From JBLHZY01 sp047631555 (GTDB taxonomy: Bacteria; Pseudomonadota; Alphaproteobacteria; Rhodobacterales; Rhodobacteraceae): a stretch of DNA of 64,000 nt. Positions 1 through 8,541 of this stretch are shown here, piece after piece; the first letter of the stretch is position 1; each line of letters opens with the position of its first letter. The translations under genes were made by a program, and so were the position numbers. The stretch is taken from contig JBLHZY010000001.1 in the NCBI GenBank assembly GCA_047631555.1, forward strand, positions 124,001 to 188,000, in the 5' to 3' direction. A model generated the notes under the pieces. The model did not search any database and was not told where the DNA came from. It saw nothing but the letters and a program-made list of their open reading frames with translations.

Positions 1-1012
1 CCATCACCATTTTGCGCGCTTGATCCCAGCCAACGACCTTGCTGTCTTCCATCGGCAAAGGCGCATTGCGATCCCACACTTGCATTTTATCAAGCCCGAG
101 CCATTTGGCCTTGAGCGCGTAATAGCGGTGCGAAAGTTTGGGGTAGGCGGCGACGACGGCATTGCGCAGCGCCTCGACGACTTCGGGCTCAACATGGTTG
201 GCCAAATGGCGGCTGGCTTGGGCAGAAGGCAGCTTGCGCCAGCGATCCTCGATTTCTTTTTCCTTGGCCAATGTGTTGTGAACACGGGCGAAAATCTTGA
301 TGTTTTCGCCCAGAACATTGCCAATCTCATGCGAGGCGGCTTCGCGGCGCGCGCGGTCTTGCTCGGTCAGAACATTGGTGATTTCCGACATCCCCATGTC
401 CTCGCCATCAAGCTCAAAGCGCAGGCCCGCAATCGTTTCATCAAACAGCTTGTTCCACGCCGAAGCACCGACAACCGATTGATCATGCAGCAAAGTCTCA
501 ATCTCGTCCGAAAGCTGATAGGGGCGCATGGCGCGGCTGTGATCAAGCACAGGGCGATAGCGCGCCAGATCAGCGTTTTCAGCCAGAAGGGCGGCATAGC
601 GCGCATCCTCAATGCGGTTCATCTCAAGCCAATAAAACACCAGCTCCGAGGAGGCATCGGTGATCTTTTGCTGCAGATCGGACATGAATTTCGTGCGATC
701 CGCATCGAGCGAATTTTGATAATAGCGCAGGCCTGCAAAAGACAGGATACGCCCGGCAATCATATCCATTTTTTCCGAGCGCTGGATCGAAGCGAGCAAC
801 TCATCCGCGCTTAAAGTTTCAACGCGGCCCTTATAATCGGCGCTAAATGCCGCCGCCTCGCCGATATACCAATCCAGATCGCGCGCAAGTTCGGGCGCAT
901 CGGTGCTGGTATATAGATCGCTCAGATCCCATGCGGGCAGGGGCCCCAGATCATCACCGCCGCCCGCGCCACCCGATTGCGCATCTTTGCGCGTTACAGA
1001 AAGTTCAAACAT
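1..1012 (-). CDS. pepF: M3-family oligoendopeptidase F, partial (C-terminus beyond window)
   Basis: Reading the minus strand from the ATG at 1012 gives 337 codons that run off the left edge. The N-terminus contains LPAWDLSDLY, typical of PepF-type oligoendopeptidases, followed by the long helical region of the M3 family. These enzymes are cytoplasmic zinc peptidases that cut short peptides. The HEXXH zinc motif lies further downstream and is not in the window, so catalytic competence cannot be judged. Its length so far fits a family of about 600 residues. The next gene downstream in the same orientation is not visible. Confidence 0.85.
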   Translation of the reverse strand, partial: MFELSVTRKDAQSGGAGGGDDLGPLPAWDLSDLYTSTDAPELARDLDWYIGEAAAFSADYKGRVETLSADELLASIQRSEKMDMIAGRILSFAGLRYYQNSLDADRTKFMSDLQQKITDASSELVFYWLEMNRIEDARYAALLAENADLARYRPVLDHSRAMRPYQLSDEIETLLHDQSVVGASAWNKLFDETIAGLRFELDGEDMGMSEITNVLTEQDRARREAASHEIGNVLGENIKIFARVHNTLAKEKEIEDRWRKLPSAQASRHLANHVEPEVVEALRNAVVAAYPKLSHRYYALKAKWLGLDKMQVWDRNAPLPMEDSKVVGWDQARKMVM

Positions 1013-1169
1013 GGAGGCAGGACGGCGAAAGCGCATGGGAAACCCTTTGCAATTGAAAATGTGGATCAGACATATGGCCTGCGCCCCAGCGGCGCAAGCG
1101 TTGCGCCAAATCTAGGCGCGAGGCGCAGGCATTGCGGGCAGGTTTCCCCGCGCCGCTTATGCAAAGGCC

Positions 1170-2105
1170 TTAACGATGGCTTTGGAAAAGCGCCGAGGCC
1201 GCATCATAAAACGCGGTGCGAATGGGCGGGGTTTCCATCAAAACCTCGTGGCGCGCAGTCGGTACGATTGTCAGCGTCCCTGTGTCCCAATCGGACATGC
1301 GCTCATGGATGGCAGAGGCCAAAACGATGGTTTCATCCGTGCCAAGATGGGTCACGCATGGGGTATCCGGGGCCGGGCGCGCAGCAAGATCGCCGCATTC
1401 CTGCATCGCTTCGCGCAACCAATGCAGGCTTGGCCCGCCAAGCATCATATCGCCATCAACTTTGGCATGACGGACCATATACGCATACATGTCCGGATCG
1501 GTTGTGAGCGAATTGCCCTCAAACGGATTGGCCAAAACATAGGTAATCTCTTTTGTGCCCGGCACGCGTTTATGTGCAAAACCAAGGGCTTCTGCGATAT
1601 TGGCAATGCCAAGCGCCAAGGGTTTGCGAAAGCCCGGCGCATTGATCCCCCACATCGGCGCCGAGAAAATGGCCGCCTTCACGGGGAGGTGTTCATACAA
1701 GCTGCGCAAACCAATCACGCCGCCCATGGAATGCGCCATAAGATAATAGGGCTCTGGCAGGCCCATCTCGCGGGCCAGTTTCAGCGCCGCACGCACATCA
1801 TGCTGATAATCTTCAAACGTGCCCACATGCCCGGTCGCGCGATCCTTGAGCATGCGATCCGCAAGCCCTTGGCCGCGCCAATCAATCGTCAGGGTCGCAA
1901 AGCCGCGCTCTTTAAGATCAACCGCCGCGCGCCCGTATTTCTCGATATATTCGGTGCGCCCGGGGTACAAAAGAACCGTCCCATTGGCGCCGCCCTCTGG
2001 CCAGACGCCAACCCGAATGCGCAGGCCATCTTCGGTTTTAAGCCAATAGGCCGCGCCGCCATCGGGGCCTTCTGCCTCAACAGCATAAAAGGGAACTTGG
2101 TCCAT
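1170..2105 (-). CDS. alpha/beta hydrolase, lysophospholipase-like
   Basis: This 311-residue protein has the alpha/beta hydrolase plan: a nucleophile elbow HSMGG with Ser near residue 126, and a late His (ARHEV, near residue 286) followed by a short tail. The motif IDWRGQGLADR resembles the PldB/monoacylglycerol lipase group (Hydrolase_4). There is no signal peptide, so it is probably cytoplasmic and acts on lysophospholipids or monoacylglycerols. The precise substrate is inference. The start at 2105 gives the natural N-terminus MDQVPFY. It is transcribed away from the TPR gene and not obviously in an operon. Confidence 0.8.
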   Translation of the reverse strand: MDQVPFYAVEAEGPDGGAAYWLKTEDGLRIRVGVWPEGGANGTVLLYPGRTEYIEKYGRAAVDLKERGFATLTIDWRGQGLADRMLKDRATGHVGTFEDYQHDVRAALKLAREMGLPEPYYLMAHSMGGVIGLRSLYEHLPVKAAIFSAPMWGINAPGFRKPLALGIANIAEALGFAHKRVPGTKEITYVLANPFEGNSLTTDPDMYAYMVRHAKVDGDMMLGGPSLHWLREAMQECGDLAARPAPDTPCVTHLGTDETIVLASAIHERMSDWDTGTLTIVPTARHEVLMETPPIRTAFYDAASALFQSHR

Positions 2106-2202
2106 AATCTGGCCTCGTCATAAAAATAATTAAACAAATACTATGAAATGGCACGCAAAGTGCAAGCTATTGCCTGCGCGATGCGTGCCAAAGGGGTTTG
2201 CC

Positions 2203-2493
2203 TTAGCCGAGCGCAGCACCAAGCTGCATCGCCATGCCCATATCGCCATCAACCGCCAGTTTGCCCTGCATAAAGGCGGCAGTTGGGTCCAAGTCGCCCT
2301 CCATCAAGGAGGCGAAAGTCTCGGCGTCGGCCGTCAGAGTAACGTCTGTATCTTCGTCGCTTGCGCGCGCGCCTTTGCCGTCGATAACAACCGCGCCTTC
2401 GCCCTCAATGGCAAACTTGGCCGTTCCGCCAGCAAAACCATCCGGCAATTTCGCATTCAATGCCTCAACGGCCCCTGTGATTACATCGCTCAT
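2203..2493 (-). CDS. SCP2 sterol-binding domain protein
   Basis: This 96-residue protein consists of a single SCP2-type lipid-binding domain. It shows the family features: AKFAIEGEGAVVIDG, then DVTLTADAETFASLMEG, then AFMQGKLAVDGDMGMAMQLG at the end. Such proteins bind fatty-acyl or sterol-like ligands in a hydrophobic tunnel; no specific bacterial role is assured. The start at 2493 is supported by GGAGG about 10 bases upstream. The gene lies tail to tail with nothing and head to head with the TPR gene, with a 72-base gap that must hold both promoters. Confidence 0.8.
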   Translation of the reverse strand: MSDVITGAVEALNAKLPDGFAGGTAKFAIEGEGAVVIDGKGARASDEDTDVTLTADAETFASLMEGDLDPTAAFMQGKLAVDGDMGMAMQLGAALG

Positions 2494-2565
2494 AACAAAA
2501 ATCCTCCATTTCGTGATCTGCTCCCCCTGTTCAATCGCAGCAAGAGCGCTAAACTCTCCCTTGTT

Positions 2566-3126
2566 ATGAAATCTCTTGGCCCATTTCTCAAACGCTATCT
2601 TGCTCTGATGGTTATTACCGTTGGGTTATTTCTCCCTGCGCCCTTACTTGCTGATAAAATAGACGAGCTTTTCGAGGCGCTTCAAACCGCAAAAGGGCGC
2701 GATTTGGTCCGCGCAGAGGAAGAGATTTGGATTGAGTGGTCGCGTTCTGGCTCGCCTGCGATGGATTTACTGCTCAAGAGAGGGCGCGATGCGCTTGAGG
2801 CTGGCGATCCATTGCGCGCGATTGAGCATCTGAGCGCCTTGATTGATCACGCGCCAGATTTCGCCGAAGGCTATAACGCGCGCGCCACCGCCTATTTTCA
2901 GTCCGATGATTACGGCCCGGCGCTTGCAGATATCCATATGGTTTTAGCGCTCAACCCGCGCCATTTCGGCGCTTTGGGCGGATTTGCGATCATCCTTGAC
3001 GAAATGGGTCGCGAGCGCGCCGCCCTCGATGTATATCGCCGCCTTCAAGGGCTGCATCCAAGCCGCGAAGGGCTTGCCGAGGCCATCGCGCGCCTTGAGC
3101 GCAGCCTGGGCGACCAAGAAATCTAA
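2566..3126 (+). CDS. secreted tetratricopeptide-repeat protein
   Basis: The chosen ATG at 2566 gives 186 residues with a signal peptide (KRYLALMVITVGLFLPAPLLAD, cleavage expected near residue 29). The frame is open much further upstream, but that part lies in the antisense of the SCP2 gene. Two to three TPR units follow (DPLRAIEHLSALIDHAPDFAEGYNARATAYFQ and its neighbours). TPR repeats mediate protein–protein contact, here in the periplasm. No partner is evident from the context. The gene is followed after 27 bases by the helicase gene on the same strand. Confidence 0.75.
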   Translation: MKSLGPFLKRYLALMVITVGLFLPAPLLADKIDELFEALQTAKGRDLVRAEEEIWIEWSRSGSPAMDLLLKRGRDALEAGDPLRAIEHLSALIDHAPDFAEGYNARATAYFQSDDYGPALADIHMVLALNPRHFGALGGFAIILDEMGRERAALDVYRRLQGLHPSREGLAEAIARLERSLGDQEI

Positions 3127-3153
3127 GCGATAGTAAGAGTTAGGCGCGATCAC

Positions 3154-6009
3154 ATGTCATCCGAACTGGGCCGGGTTACGGCCGTTCTTGGGCCGACCAA
3201 CACAGGCAAAACCCATTATGCTATCGAGCGGATGCTTGGCTATCGCACTGGCGTGATTGGCCTGCCGCTGCGGCTGCTCGCGCGCGAGGTCTATGACAAG
3301 ATCGTCGCTTTGCGCGGGCCATCTGTTGTTGCGCTTGTCACGGGCGAAGAGCGGATCGTGCCGCCGCGCGCGCAGTTTTGGGTCTGTACGGTTGAGGCGA
3401 TGCCCGAGGGGATTGGCGCGGATTTTCTCGCCGTTGATGAGATTCAGCTCTGCGCCGATCCAGAGCGCGGCCATATCTTTACAGAGCGGCTTTTGCACGC
3501 CCGCGGCACCCATGAGACGCTGTTTATGGGCGCCGAAACCATGCGCAGCGCCATCGCTGAACTGCTGCCAAAAGCGCAATTCCTGCGCCGCGAGCGATTC
3601 TCTGAATTGCTCTATACCGGCCCCAAAAAGATCTCTCGGATGAAGCCACGCTCGGCGATTGTCGGATTTTCTGTCGATAACGTCTATGCCATCGCCGAAT
3701 TGTTGCGCCGCCAAAAGGGGGGCGCGGCCGTTGTCATGGGGGCGCTTTCGCCGCGCACGCGCAATGCCCAGGTTGAGATGTATCAAAACGGCGACGTGGA
3801 CTTTTTGGTCGCGACGGATGCAATTGGGATGGGGTTGAACCTCGATATCAATCACGTCGCCTTTTCCTCCACGACCAAATTCGATGGCCGCCGCATGCGC
3901 GAGCTTGCGCCCAACGAGCTGGCGCAGATCGCCGGGCGGGCCGGGCGCTATATGACAAGCGGGACTTTTGGCGTGACGGGCGAGGCGGGCGCGCTTAGCG
4001 AGGAAGTCGTTGAGGCGATTGAAGAGCACCGCTTTGCACCGCTTAAAAAGCTGCAATGGCGCAATAATCGCCTTGAATTTGGCACATCTGGCGCGCTTGT
4101 GCGATCCTTAGAGGCGCGCACAGATGATCCGCTTCTGACCCGTGTGCGCGATGCCGATGATTTGATTGCGCTCAAAACCCTCGAGGCGCAGCCCGAAATC
4201 CGCGACCGCATCCGCAATGCAAGCGACGTCAAACTGCTTTGGGATGTCTGCCGTATCCCTGATTTTCGCTCGATCTCAAGCGGCGAACATGCCGCCCTGT
4301 TGAGCGAGATTTTGATGTTTCTTCAGGATGTTGGGCGCGTGCCGGATGATTGGCTCAATGCCAAGATCAAACGCATTGATCGCACTGACGGCGACATTGA
4401 TACGCTCTCCAAGCGCCTCGCCTATATCCGCACATGGACATATGTCGCGCAACGCAAAAGCTGGATTGATGACGATGCCCATTGGCGGCAAGCCACACGT
4501 GCGGTAGAAGACCGCCTATCGGATGCGCTACATGGCGCATTAACGCAAAGATTTGTTGACCGGCGGACGAGCATTTTGCTTCGCCGGTTGAAGCAGAAGG
4601 AGAACCTTGTGGCCGAGGTGAACGACAAAGGTGAAGTAAACGTGGCAGGCGAATTCGTGGGCCGGCTTGAGGGATTCCGCTTTACGCAAGACAAAAGCGC
4701 GAATGCCGAAGAGGCGAAAACCCTGAGCCAAGCTGCCCAAAGCGCGCTTGCGCCCGAATTTCACCTCCGCGCGGACCGTTTTTATAACGCGCCCGACACG
4801 GAAATGGATTTCACCGAGCAAGGTGGCCTGATGTGGGGCGAGCATGCGGTTGGCAAACTGGTGGCAGGCGATGATGCGCTCAAGCCGCAAGTTGTCGCCT
4901 TTGTGGATGATGAAGCGGGCGCGGATGTGGCCCAAAAGGTGCAGCGCCGCTTGCAGCATTTCATTGATCGCAAAATCGCTGCCCTGTTTGAGCCACTGCT
5001 TGCGATGAGCCGCGATGAAACACTGTCGGGCCTTGCGCGCGGTTTTGCTTTTCGCATGGTTGAGACGCTGGGGATCATCCCGCGCGAGGCCGTTGCGACG
5101 GAAGTCAAAGAGCTCGATCAAGAAGCGCGCGGCGCGCTGCGCAAACACGGCATCCGCTTTGGCCAGTTCACCATCTTCATGCCGCTTCTCTTGAAGCCCG
5201 CGCCAACCCGCCTGCGCCTTTTGCTCTGGTCGCTGGCCGCCAAACACGACGAGGCCCCCGATAGCCCGCCGCCCGGCCTGGTGACGATCCCGGCGCTTAA
5301 AGACGCGCCCGAAGGCTATTACGCCATGTCCGGCTACCGCCTCGCTGGTGCGCGCGCGATCCGTATCGATATGCTTGAACGGCTCGCGGATCTGTTGCGG
5401 GCTGAAAACAGCCGCGCCGGATTTGAAGCCAAAGCGGATATGCTCTCAATCACAGGCATGACGCTGGAACAGTTCGCAGCCTTGATGGAAGGCCTTGGTT
5501 ATAAGGCCGAAAAAGGCGAACGCACCAAGGTAAAAGCCCCGAAAGAGGCCAAACCTGATGCCAAGCCAGAAGGCGAAGCCGCTGCGGAAGCACCCGTTGA
5601 GGCCGTTGAAGCACCTGCTGAAGCAACTGAAGCCCCCGTTGAGGCCGTGGCCGAAGCCGCTGAAACACCTGAAGCGGCACCGGTTGAAGCTGCTGAAGCT
5701 GCCCCCGAAACGCCTGCCGAGATTGAAACCTTCTACACCTTCACTTGGGGCGCACGCCCTGCGCGCGGACCGCGTCGTGAGGGCGGCAATGCCCGCGCTG
5801 ATGGTCAAAAGCAGGGCGGTAATCGCGCCAAACAGGGCGGCAAACCTAATGGCAAGCCAGGCGGAAAACCCGGCTCCAAAGGCCCGCGCCGCGACGCCAA
5901 TGCCAACAAGCCCAAAAGCTTTGAGGCCCGCCCACCAAAACGCGAAAAGCCCATTGATCCTGATAACCCCTTCGCCGCCGCGCTGATGGGACTTAAGGAC
6001 AAAAGCTAA
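3154..6009 (+). CDS. Suv3-like DExH RNA helicase with Ala/Glu-Pro and Gly/Lys-rich tail
   Basis: This 951-residue helicase has a Walker A GPTNTGKT at residues 13–20, a DEIQ Walker B instead of DEAD/DEAH, and QIAGRAGR as motif VI near residue 260. The combination GPTNTGKT plus DEIQ is characteristic of the Suv3 RNA helicases of mitochondria and alphaproteobacteria, which unwind RNA for degradation or turnover. Beyond the helicase core the last ~160 residues are low complexity: an EAPVEAVEAPAEATEAP-type stretch and then a basic Gly/Lys/Arg region that probably binds RNA. The stop at 6009 directly abuts the GTG of the S4 gene at 6010, indicating co-translation with another RNA-binding protein. 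Confidence 0.85.
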   Translation: MSSELGRVTAVLGPTNTGKTHYAIERMLGYRTGVIGLPLRLLAREVYDKIVALRGPSVVALVTGEERIVPPRAQFWVCTVEAMPEGIGADFLAVDEIQLCADPERGHIFTERLLHARGTHETLFMGAETMRSAIAELLPKAQFLRRERFSELLYTGPKKISRMKPRSAIVGFSVDNVYAIAELLRRQKGGAAVVMGALSPRTRNAQVEMYQNGDVDFLVATDAIGMGLNLDINHVAFSSTTKFDGRRMRELAPNELAQIAGRAGRYMTSGTFGVTGEAGALSEEVVEAIEEHRFAPLKKLQWRNNRLEFGTSGALVRSLEARTDDPLLTRVRDADDLIALKTLEAQPEIRDRIRNASDVKLLWDVCRIPDFRSISSGEHAALLSEILMFLQDVGRVPDDWLNAKIKRIDRTDGDIDTLSKRLAYIRTWTYVAQRKSWIDDDAHWRQATRAVEDRLSDALHGALTQRFVDRRTSILLRRLKQKENLVAEVNDKGEVNVAGEFVGRLEGFRFTQDKSANAEEAKTLSQAAQSALAPEFHLRADRFYNAPDTEMDFTEQGGLMWGEHAVGKLVAGDDALKPQVVAFVDDEAGADVAQKVQRRLQHFIDRKIAALFEPLLAMSRDETLSGLARGFAFRMVETLGIIPREAVATEVKELDQEARGALRKHGIRFGQFTIFMPLLLKPAPTRLRLLLWSLAAKHDEAPDSPPPGLVTIPALKDAPEGYYAMSGYRLAGARAIRIDMLERLADLLRAENSRAGFEAKADMLSITGMTLEQFAALMEGLGYKAEKGERTKVKAPKEAKPDAKPEGEAAAEAPVEAVEAPAEATEAPVEAVAEAAETPEAAPVEAAEAAPETPAEIETFYTFTWGARPARGPRREGGNARADGQKQGGNRAKQGGKPNGKPGGKPGSKGPRRDANANKPKSFEARPPKREKPIDPDNPFAAALMGLKDKS

Positions 6010-6441
6010 GTGACAGGCGGCGCTCCATCGCAGCCCAATAACGGCCCGCGCGAAACCATCCGTATCGATAAATGGCTCTGGTTCGCGCGGTTCTTCAAAA
6101 CGCGCTCCCTCGCGACCAAGGCCGTCAGCGCAGGCCATGTGCGCCTCAACGGGGCCAAAATCGCCAAGCCAGCAACCTCCGTTGGCCCCGGCGATACTCT
6201 GATCTTCCAGCAATCCAGAGAGACCCGCGAGATCCGCATCCAAGCGCTCGGGGCGCGTCGCGGCCCCGCACCAGAGGCCCAAACCCTCTATGAAGACCTC
6301 GCCCCAAAGCTGGCGCCGGATACCCAAGCCGAAAAGCCCCGGGACATTGTTCCACGCAGCCCACGCTATGAGGGAAAGGGGCGTCCAACCAAAAAAGAAC
6401 GCCGCAACGCCCTCCTTTACCGCCCAGACATGCTTGATTGA
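6010..6441 (+). CDS. S4-domain RNA-binding protein (Hsp15/HslR-like)
   Basis: This 143-residue protein starts with GTG immediately after the helicase stop. Residues ~14–75 form an S4 domain (IRIDKWLWFARFFKTRS, then GHVRLNG, then GPGDTL), the signature of the Hsp15 family, which binds stalled 50S subunits carrying nascent chains. The C-terminus is basic (GKGRPTKKERR), as expected for an RNA binder. Zero spacing to the helicase suggests a shared role in RNA or ribosome handling. The specific heat-shock role of E. coli HslR is inferred only by family. Confidence 0.85.
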   Translation: MTGGAPSQPNNGPRETIRIDKWLWFARFFKTRSLATKAVSAGHVRLNGAKIAKPATSVGPGDTLIFQQSRETREIRIQALGARRGPAPEAQTLYEDLAPKLAPDTQAEKPRDIVPRSPRYEGKGRPTKKERRNALLYRPDMLD

Positions 6442-6492
6442 TCGCGCCTAGCACGATAGCAAGCCTGCGAAACGTTTTTGAGAGACCATTCC

Positions 6493-6831
6493 ATGACTTA
6501 TGTCGTTATCGATAATTGCATCTCCTGCAAATACACCGACTGTGTTGAAGTCTGCCCGGTAGATTGCTTCTACGAGGGCGAAAACATGCTGGTGATCCAC
6601 CCGGATGAATGCATCGATTGCGGCGTTTGCGAACCGGAATGCCCCGCCGATGCGATCCGCCCCGATACCGAGCCAGACATGGAAAAATGGGTCGAATTCA
6701 ATCGCAAATACTCCGAAAGCTGGCCGGTGATCATCACCAAAAAAGACCAGCTCCCCGACGCAGAAGAGCGCGACGGCGAAACAGGCAAGCTTGAGAAATA
6801 CTTCTCAGAAGCGCCCGGCGAAGGCGGCTGA
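6493..6831 (+). CDS. fdxA: 7Fe ferredoxin (3Fe-4S/4Fe-4S), FdxA type
   Basis: This 112-residue ferredoxin has Cys at residues 9, 12, 17, 21, 25, 40, 43, 46 and 50. The arrangement CISCKYTDCVEVCPVDC followed by CIDCGVCEPEC matches the FdxA/FdII group, which carries one 3Fe-4S and one 4Fe-4S cluster. A C-terminal extension of about 50 residues is normal for this group. It acts as a cytoplasmic electron carrier. The ATG at 6493 fits the conserved MTYVV start; a TTG 15 bases earlier is less likely. It sits 51 bases after the S4 gene and precedes carD. Confidence 0.95.
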   Translation: MTYVVIDNCISCKYTDCVEVCPVDCFYEGENMLVIHPDECIDCGVCEPECPADAIRPDTEPDMEKWVEFNRKYSESWPVIITKKDQLPDAEERDGETGKLEKYFSEAPGEGG

Positions 6832-7135
6832 GGCTGATTCGCGCTAAAGGGGTATTTTCCCGAAATGGGCGCGAAAATTGTCTATCCTTACGTCTAAACG
6901 CGCCGAATCGAACGATTAATACCTAAACGAGCCTTGCCGCGCGCTTTTTTGAAGGCCGTTTTTGTGGTATACTCAAAGAGCAATAACGCAGAACAAAATA
7001 CCCCGCCCTTCGCGCCCATTCACGCCAAGGGGGTCAATTTCGCGACCTTAAAACTGGTTTGGCCAGCGAGATCACCTCGCAGGGCGCTGGATTTTACGCC
7101 GCGAAAAGCAGGGTATGCCGAGGAAGAAAACATCT
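6832..7135. other. 304-base intergenic region between fdxA and carD
   Basis: No convincing coding frame is present. The stretch holds a good −10-like hexamer and probably a long untranslated leader for carD. A region of dyad-poor, AT-richer sequence at about 6900–6975 fits promoter DNA. Confidence 0.5.
6945..6973 (+). promoter_or_regulatory. candidate carD promoter
   Basis: TATACT at 6968–6973 is a near-consensus −10. A T-rich hexamer sits 17 bases upstream, but it is a poor −35; TTGAAG is closer to consensus but only 13 bases away. A start near 6980 would give carD a leader of about 155 bases. This is inference from sequence only. Confidence 0.35.
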
Positions 7136-7654
7136 ATGAGTAAGTCCAGAAAGCATGATTTTCGCCCCAATGAATTCGTTGTTTATCCCGCGCATGGCGT
7201 CGGGCAAGTCGTTTCCGTAGAAGAGCAAGAGGTCGCGGGCATCGTTCTGGAGCTTTTCGTCATCTCCTTTGAGAAAGACAAAATGACCCTTCGCGTGCCA
7301 ACCAATAAGGCAATCGAAGTTGGCATGCGCTCGCTCAGCACGCCTGAATTGGTGGCCAAAGCGATGCATACGCTTAAGGGCAAAGCTAAGGTAAAACGCG
7401 CTATGTGGTCACGTCGCGCTCAAGAATATGAGCAAAAGATCAACTCGGGCGATCTGATCGCGATTGCCGAAGTTGTGCGCGATCTGCACCGTACCGATGA
7501 TCAGCGCGAGCAAAGCTATTCCGAGCGTCAGCTTTATGAAGCAGCGCTTGAGCGCCTGACCCGTGAAGTTGCTGCCGTTGGCGGAACAGACGAGCCAAGC
7601 GCGCAGAAAAAAGTCGGCGATGTGCTGGAATCGCGCGCGCCTGCTGCGGCTTAA
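7136..7654 (+). CDS. carD: CarD/CdnL-family RNA polymerase-binding regulator
   Basis: This 172-residue protein begins with the CarD RNA-polymerase-interaction domain (FRPNEFVVYPAHGVGQV, residues ~9–26) and continues with the helical DNA-contacting part ending in YEAALERLTREVAAVGG. CarD/CdnL proteins bind the polymerase beta subunit and stabilise open promoter complexes, in particular at rRNA promoters, and are abundant in alphaproteobacteria. The ATG at 7136 gives the usual N-terminus MSKSRKHDF; an upstream ATG at 7115 is less plausible. A bidirectional-looking terminator follows. Confidence 0.92.
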   Translation: MSKSRKHDFRPNEFVVYPAHGVGQVVSVEEQEVAGIVLELFVISFEKDKMTLRVPTNKAIEVGMRSLSTPELVAKAMHTLKGKAKVKRAMWSRRAQEYEQKINSGDLIAIAEVVRDLHRTDDQREQSYSERQLYEAALERLTREVAAVGGTDEPSAQKKVGDVLESRAPAAA

Positions 7655-7677
7655 GTCTCTCGATTAAAACGTTTTAA

Positions 7678-7715
7678 GGCCGCCGTGTCCCTAACCTAAG
7701 GGCGCGGCGGTTTTT
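7678..7715 (+). terminator. rho-independent terminator after carD
   Basis: A GC stem (GCCGCCG on the left arm, CGGCGG on the right, with TCCC/GGG extending it) encloses an AT-rich loop and is followed by TTTTTC at 7711–7716. It lies between the convergent carD and cobS genes. Confidence 0.75.
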
Positions 7716-7722
7716 CTTTGCG

Positions 7723-8490
7723 CTAGACCATGCTCGCCAGAACGCTCAGCACGACAATCTCGCAAATCTGCTGGCTCGCGCCCAAAATATCGCCCGTTTG
7801 CCCGCCGATCTTGGTCTGCGCAATCGCCCCAAGCCCGGCCGCCGCCAAAGCACAAAGCGCCCCCGCCACGATCCCCGCGCCAAGGCCCACACAAAACAGC
7901 CCGCCAATCAGCCCAATGCCACAGGTCAAAAGCGCCGTTTGCCGCCCTGGCCGCCCTTGGCTTGCCGCCAATCCCTTGCTGCGCGCGCTCGCCATCAAAT
8001 GCATCATCACAACCATCGGTGCGCGCGAAAGCATCGCCGCCGCGACCAGCGGCGCAAATACCGCCCCTTGCGAAAACAGCGCCCAAAGCGCGGCCCACCG
8101 CATCACCAGCGACAGGTTCAGCGCAATAACACCGTAAGCCCCGATGCGGCTGTCTTTCATGATCTCAAGGCGCCGCTCTGCCTCCCAGCCGCCCCAAAGC
8201 CCGTCAAACGTATCCGCGAGGCCGTCCTCATGCATCGCGCCGGTGATCATGATCTGAAGGAAAAGCGCCAGCCCCGCAGCGAGCGCCGGCGCCAGCCCCA
8301 TCGCCAGCCCCAAAGCCGCCCCAGACCCCACAATCAGCGCAACAATCAGCCCCACAATCGGAAAGGCCCAAACCGATTGCGCGCCGCGCTGCCCGTCTGG
8401 GCGGACAGGCAAGCGGCTCAACAAGCCAAGCGCGCGCGAAATGTCGCGCGGATCAAACAGGCCTTGGGCGTTTTCGTTCTGGTTTTCCAT
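7723..8490 (-). CDS. cobS: adenosylcobinamide-GDP ribazoletransferase (cobalamin synthase)
   Basis: This 255-residue integral membrane protein carries the CobS signature HEDGLADTFDGLWGG near residue 80, whose acidic residues bind Mg, and several hydrophobic helices. It joins adenosylcobinamide-GDP to alpha-ribazole in the last steps of B12 assembly. The start at 8490 (MENQNEN) gives the family length. The open frame extends to 9174, but the added part is antisense to cobT and is rejected. It is divergent from cobT, whose product makes the alpha-ribazole phosphate precursor, with a 51-base shared promoter region. Confidence 0.92.
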   Translation of the reverse strand: MENQNENAQGLFDPRDISRALGLLSRLPVRPDGQRGAQSVWAFPIVGLIVALIVGSGAALGLAMGLAPALAAGLALFLQIMITGAMHEDGLADTFDGLWGGWEAERRLEIMKDSRIGAYGVIALNLSLVMRWAALWALFSQGAVFAPLVAAAMLSRAPMVVMMHLMASARSKGLAASQGRPGRQTALLTCGIGLIGGLFCVGLGAGIVAGALCALAAAGLGAIAQTKIGGQTGDILGASQQICEIVVLSVLASMV

Positions 8491-8541
8491 TGCCTCACAG
8501 GGGTAAACAATGCCCAACCCAAGATCAATTGAGGAAAACCG

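Noticed and set aside
8491..8541. Cobalamin riboswitch between cobS and cobT
   Set aside because: Only 51 bases are available, too short for a B12 riboswitch, and no B12-box-like sequence is seen.
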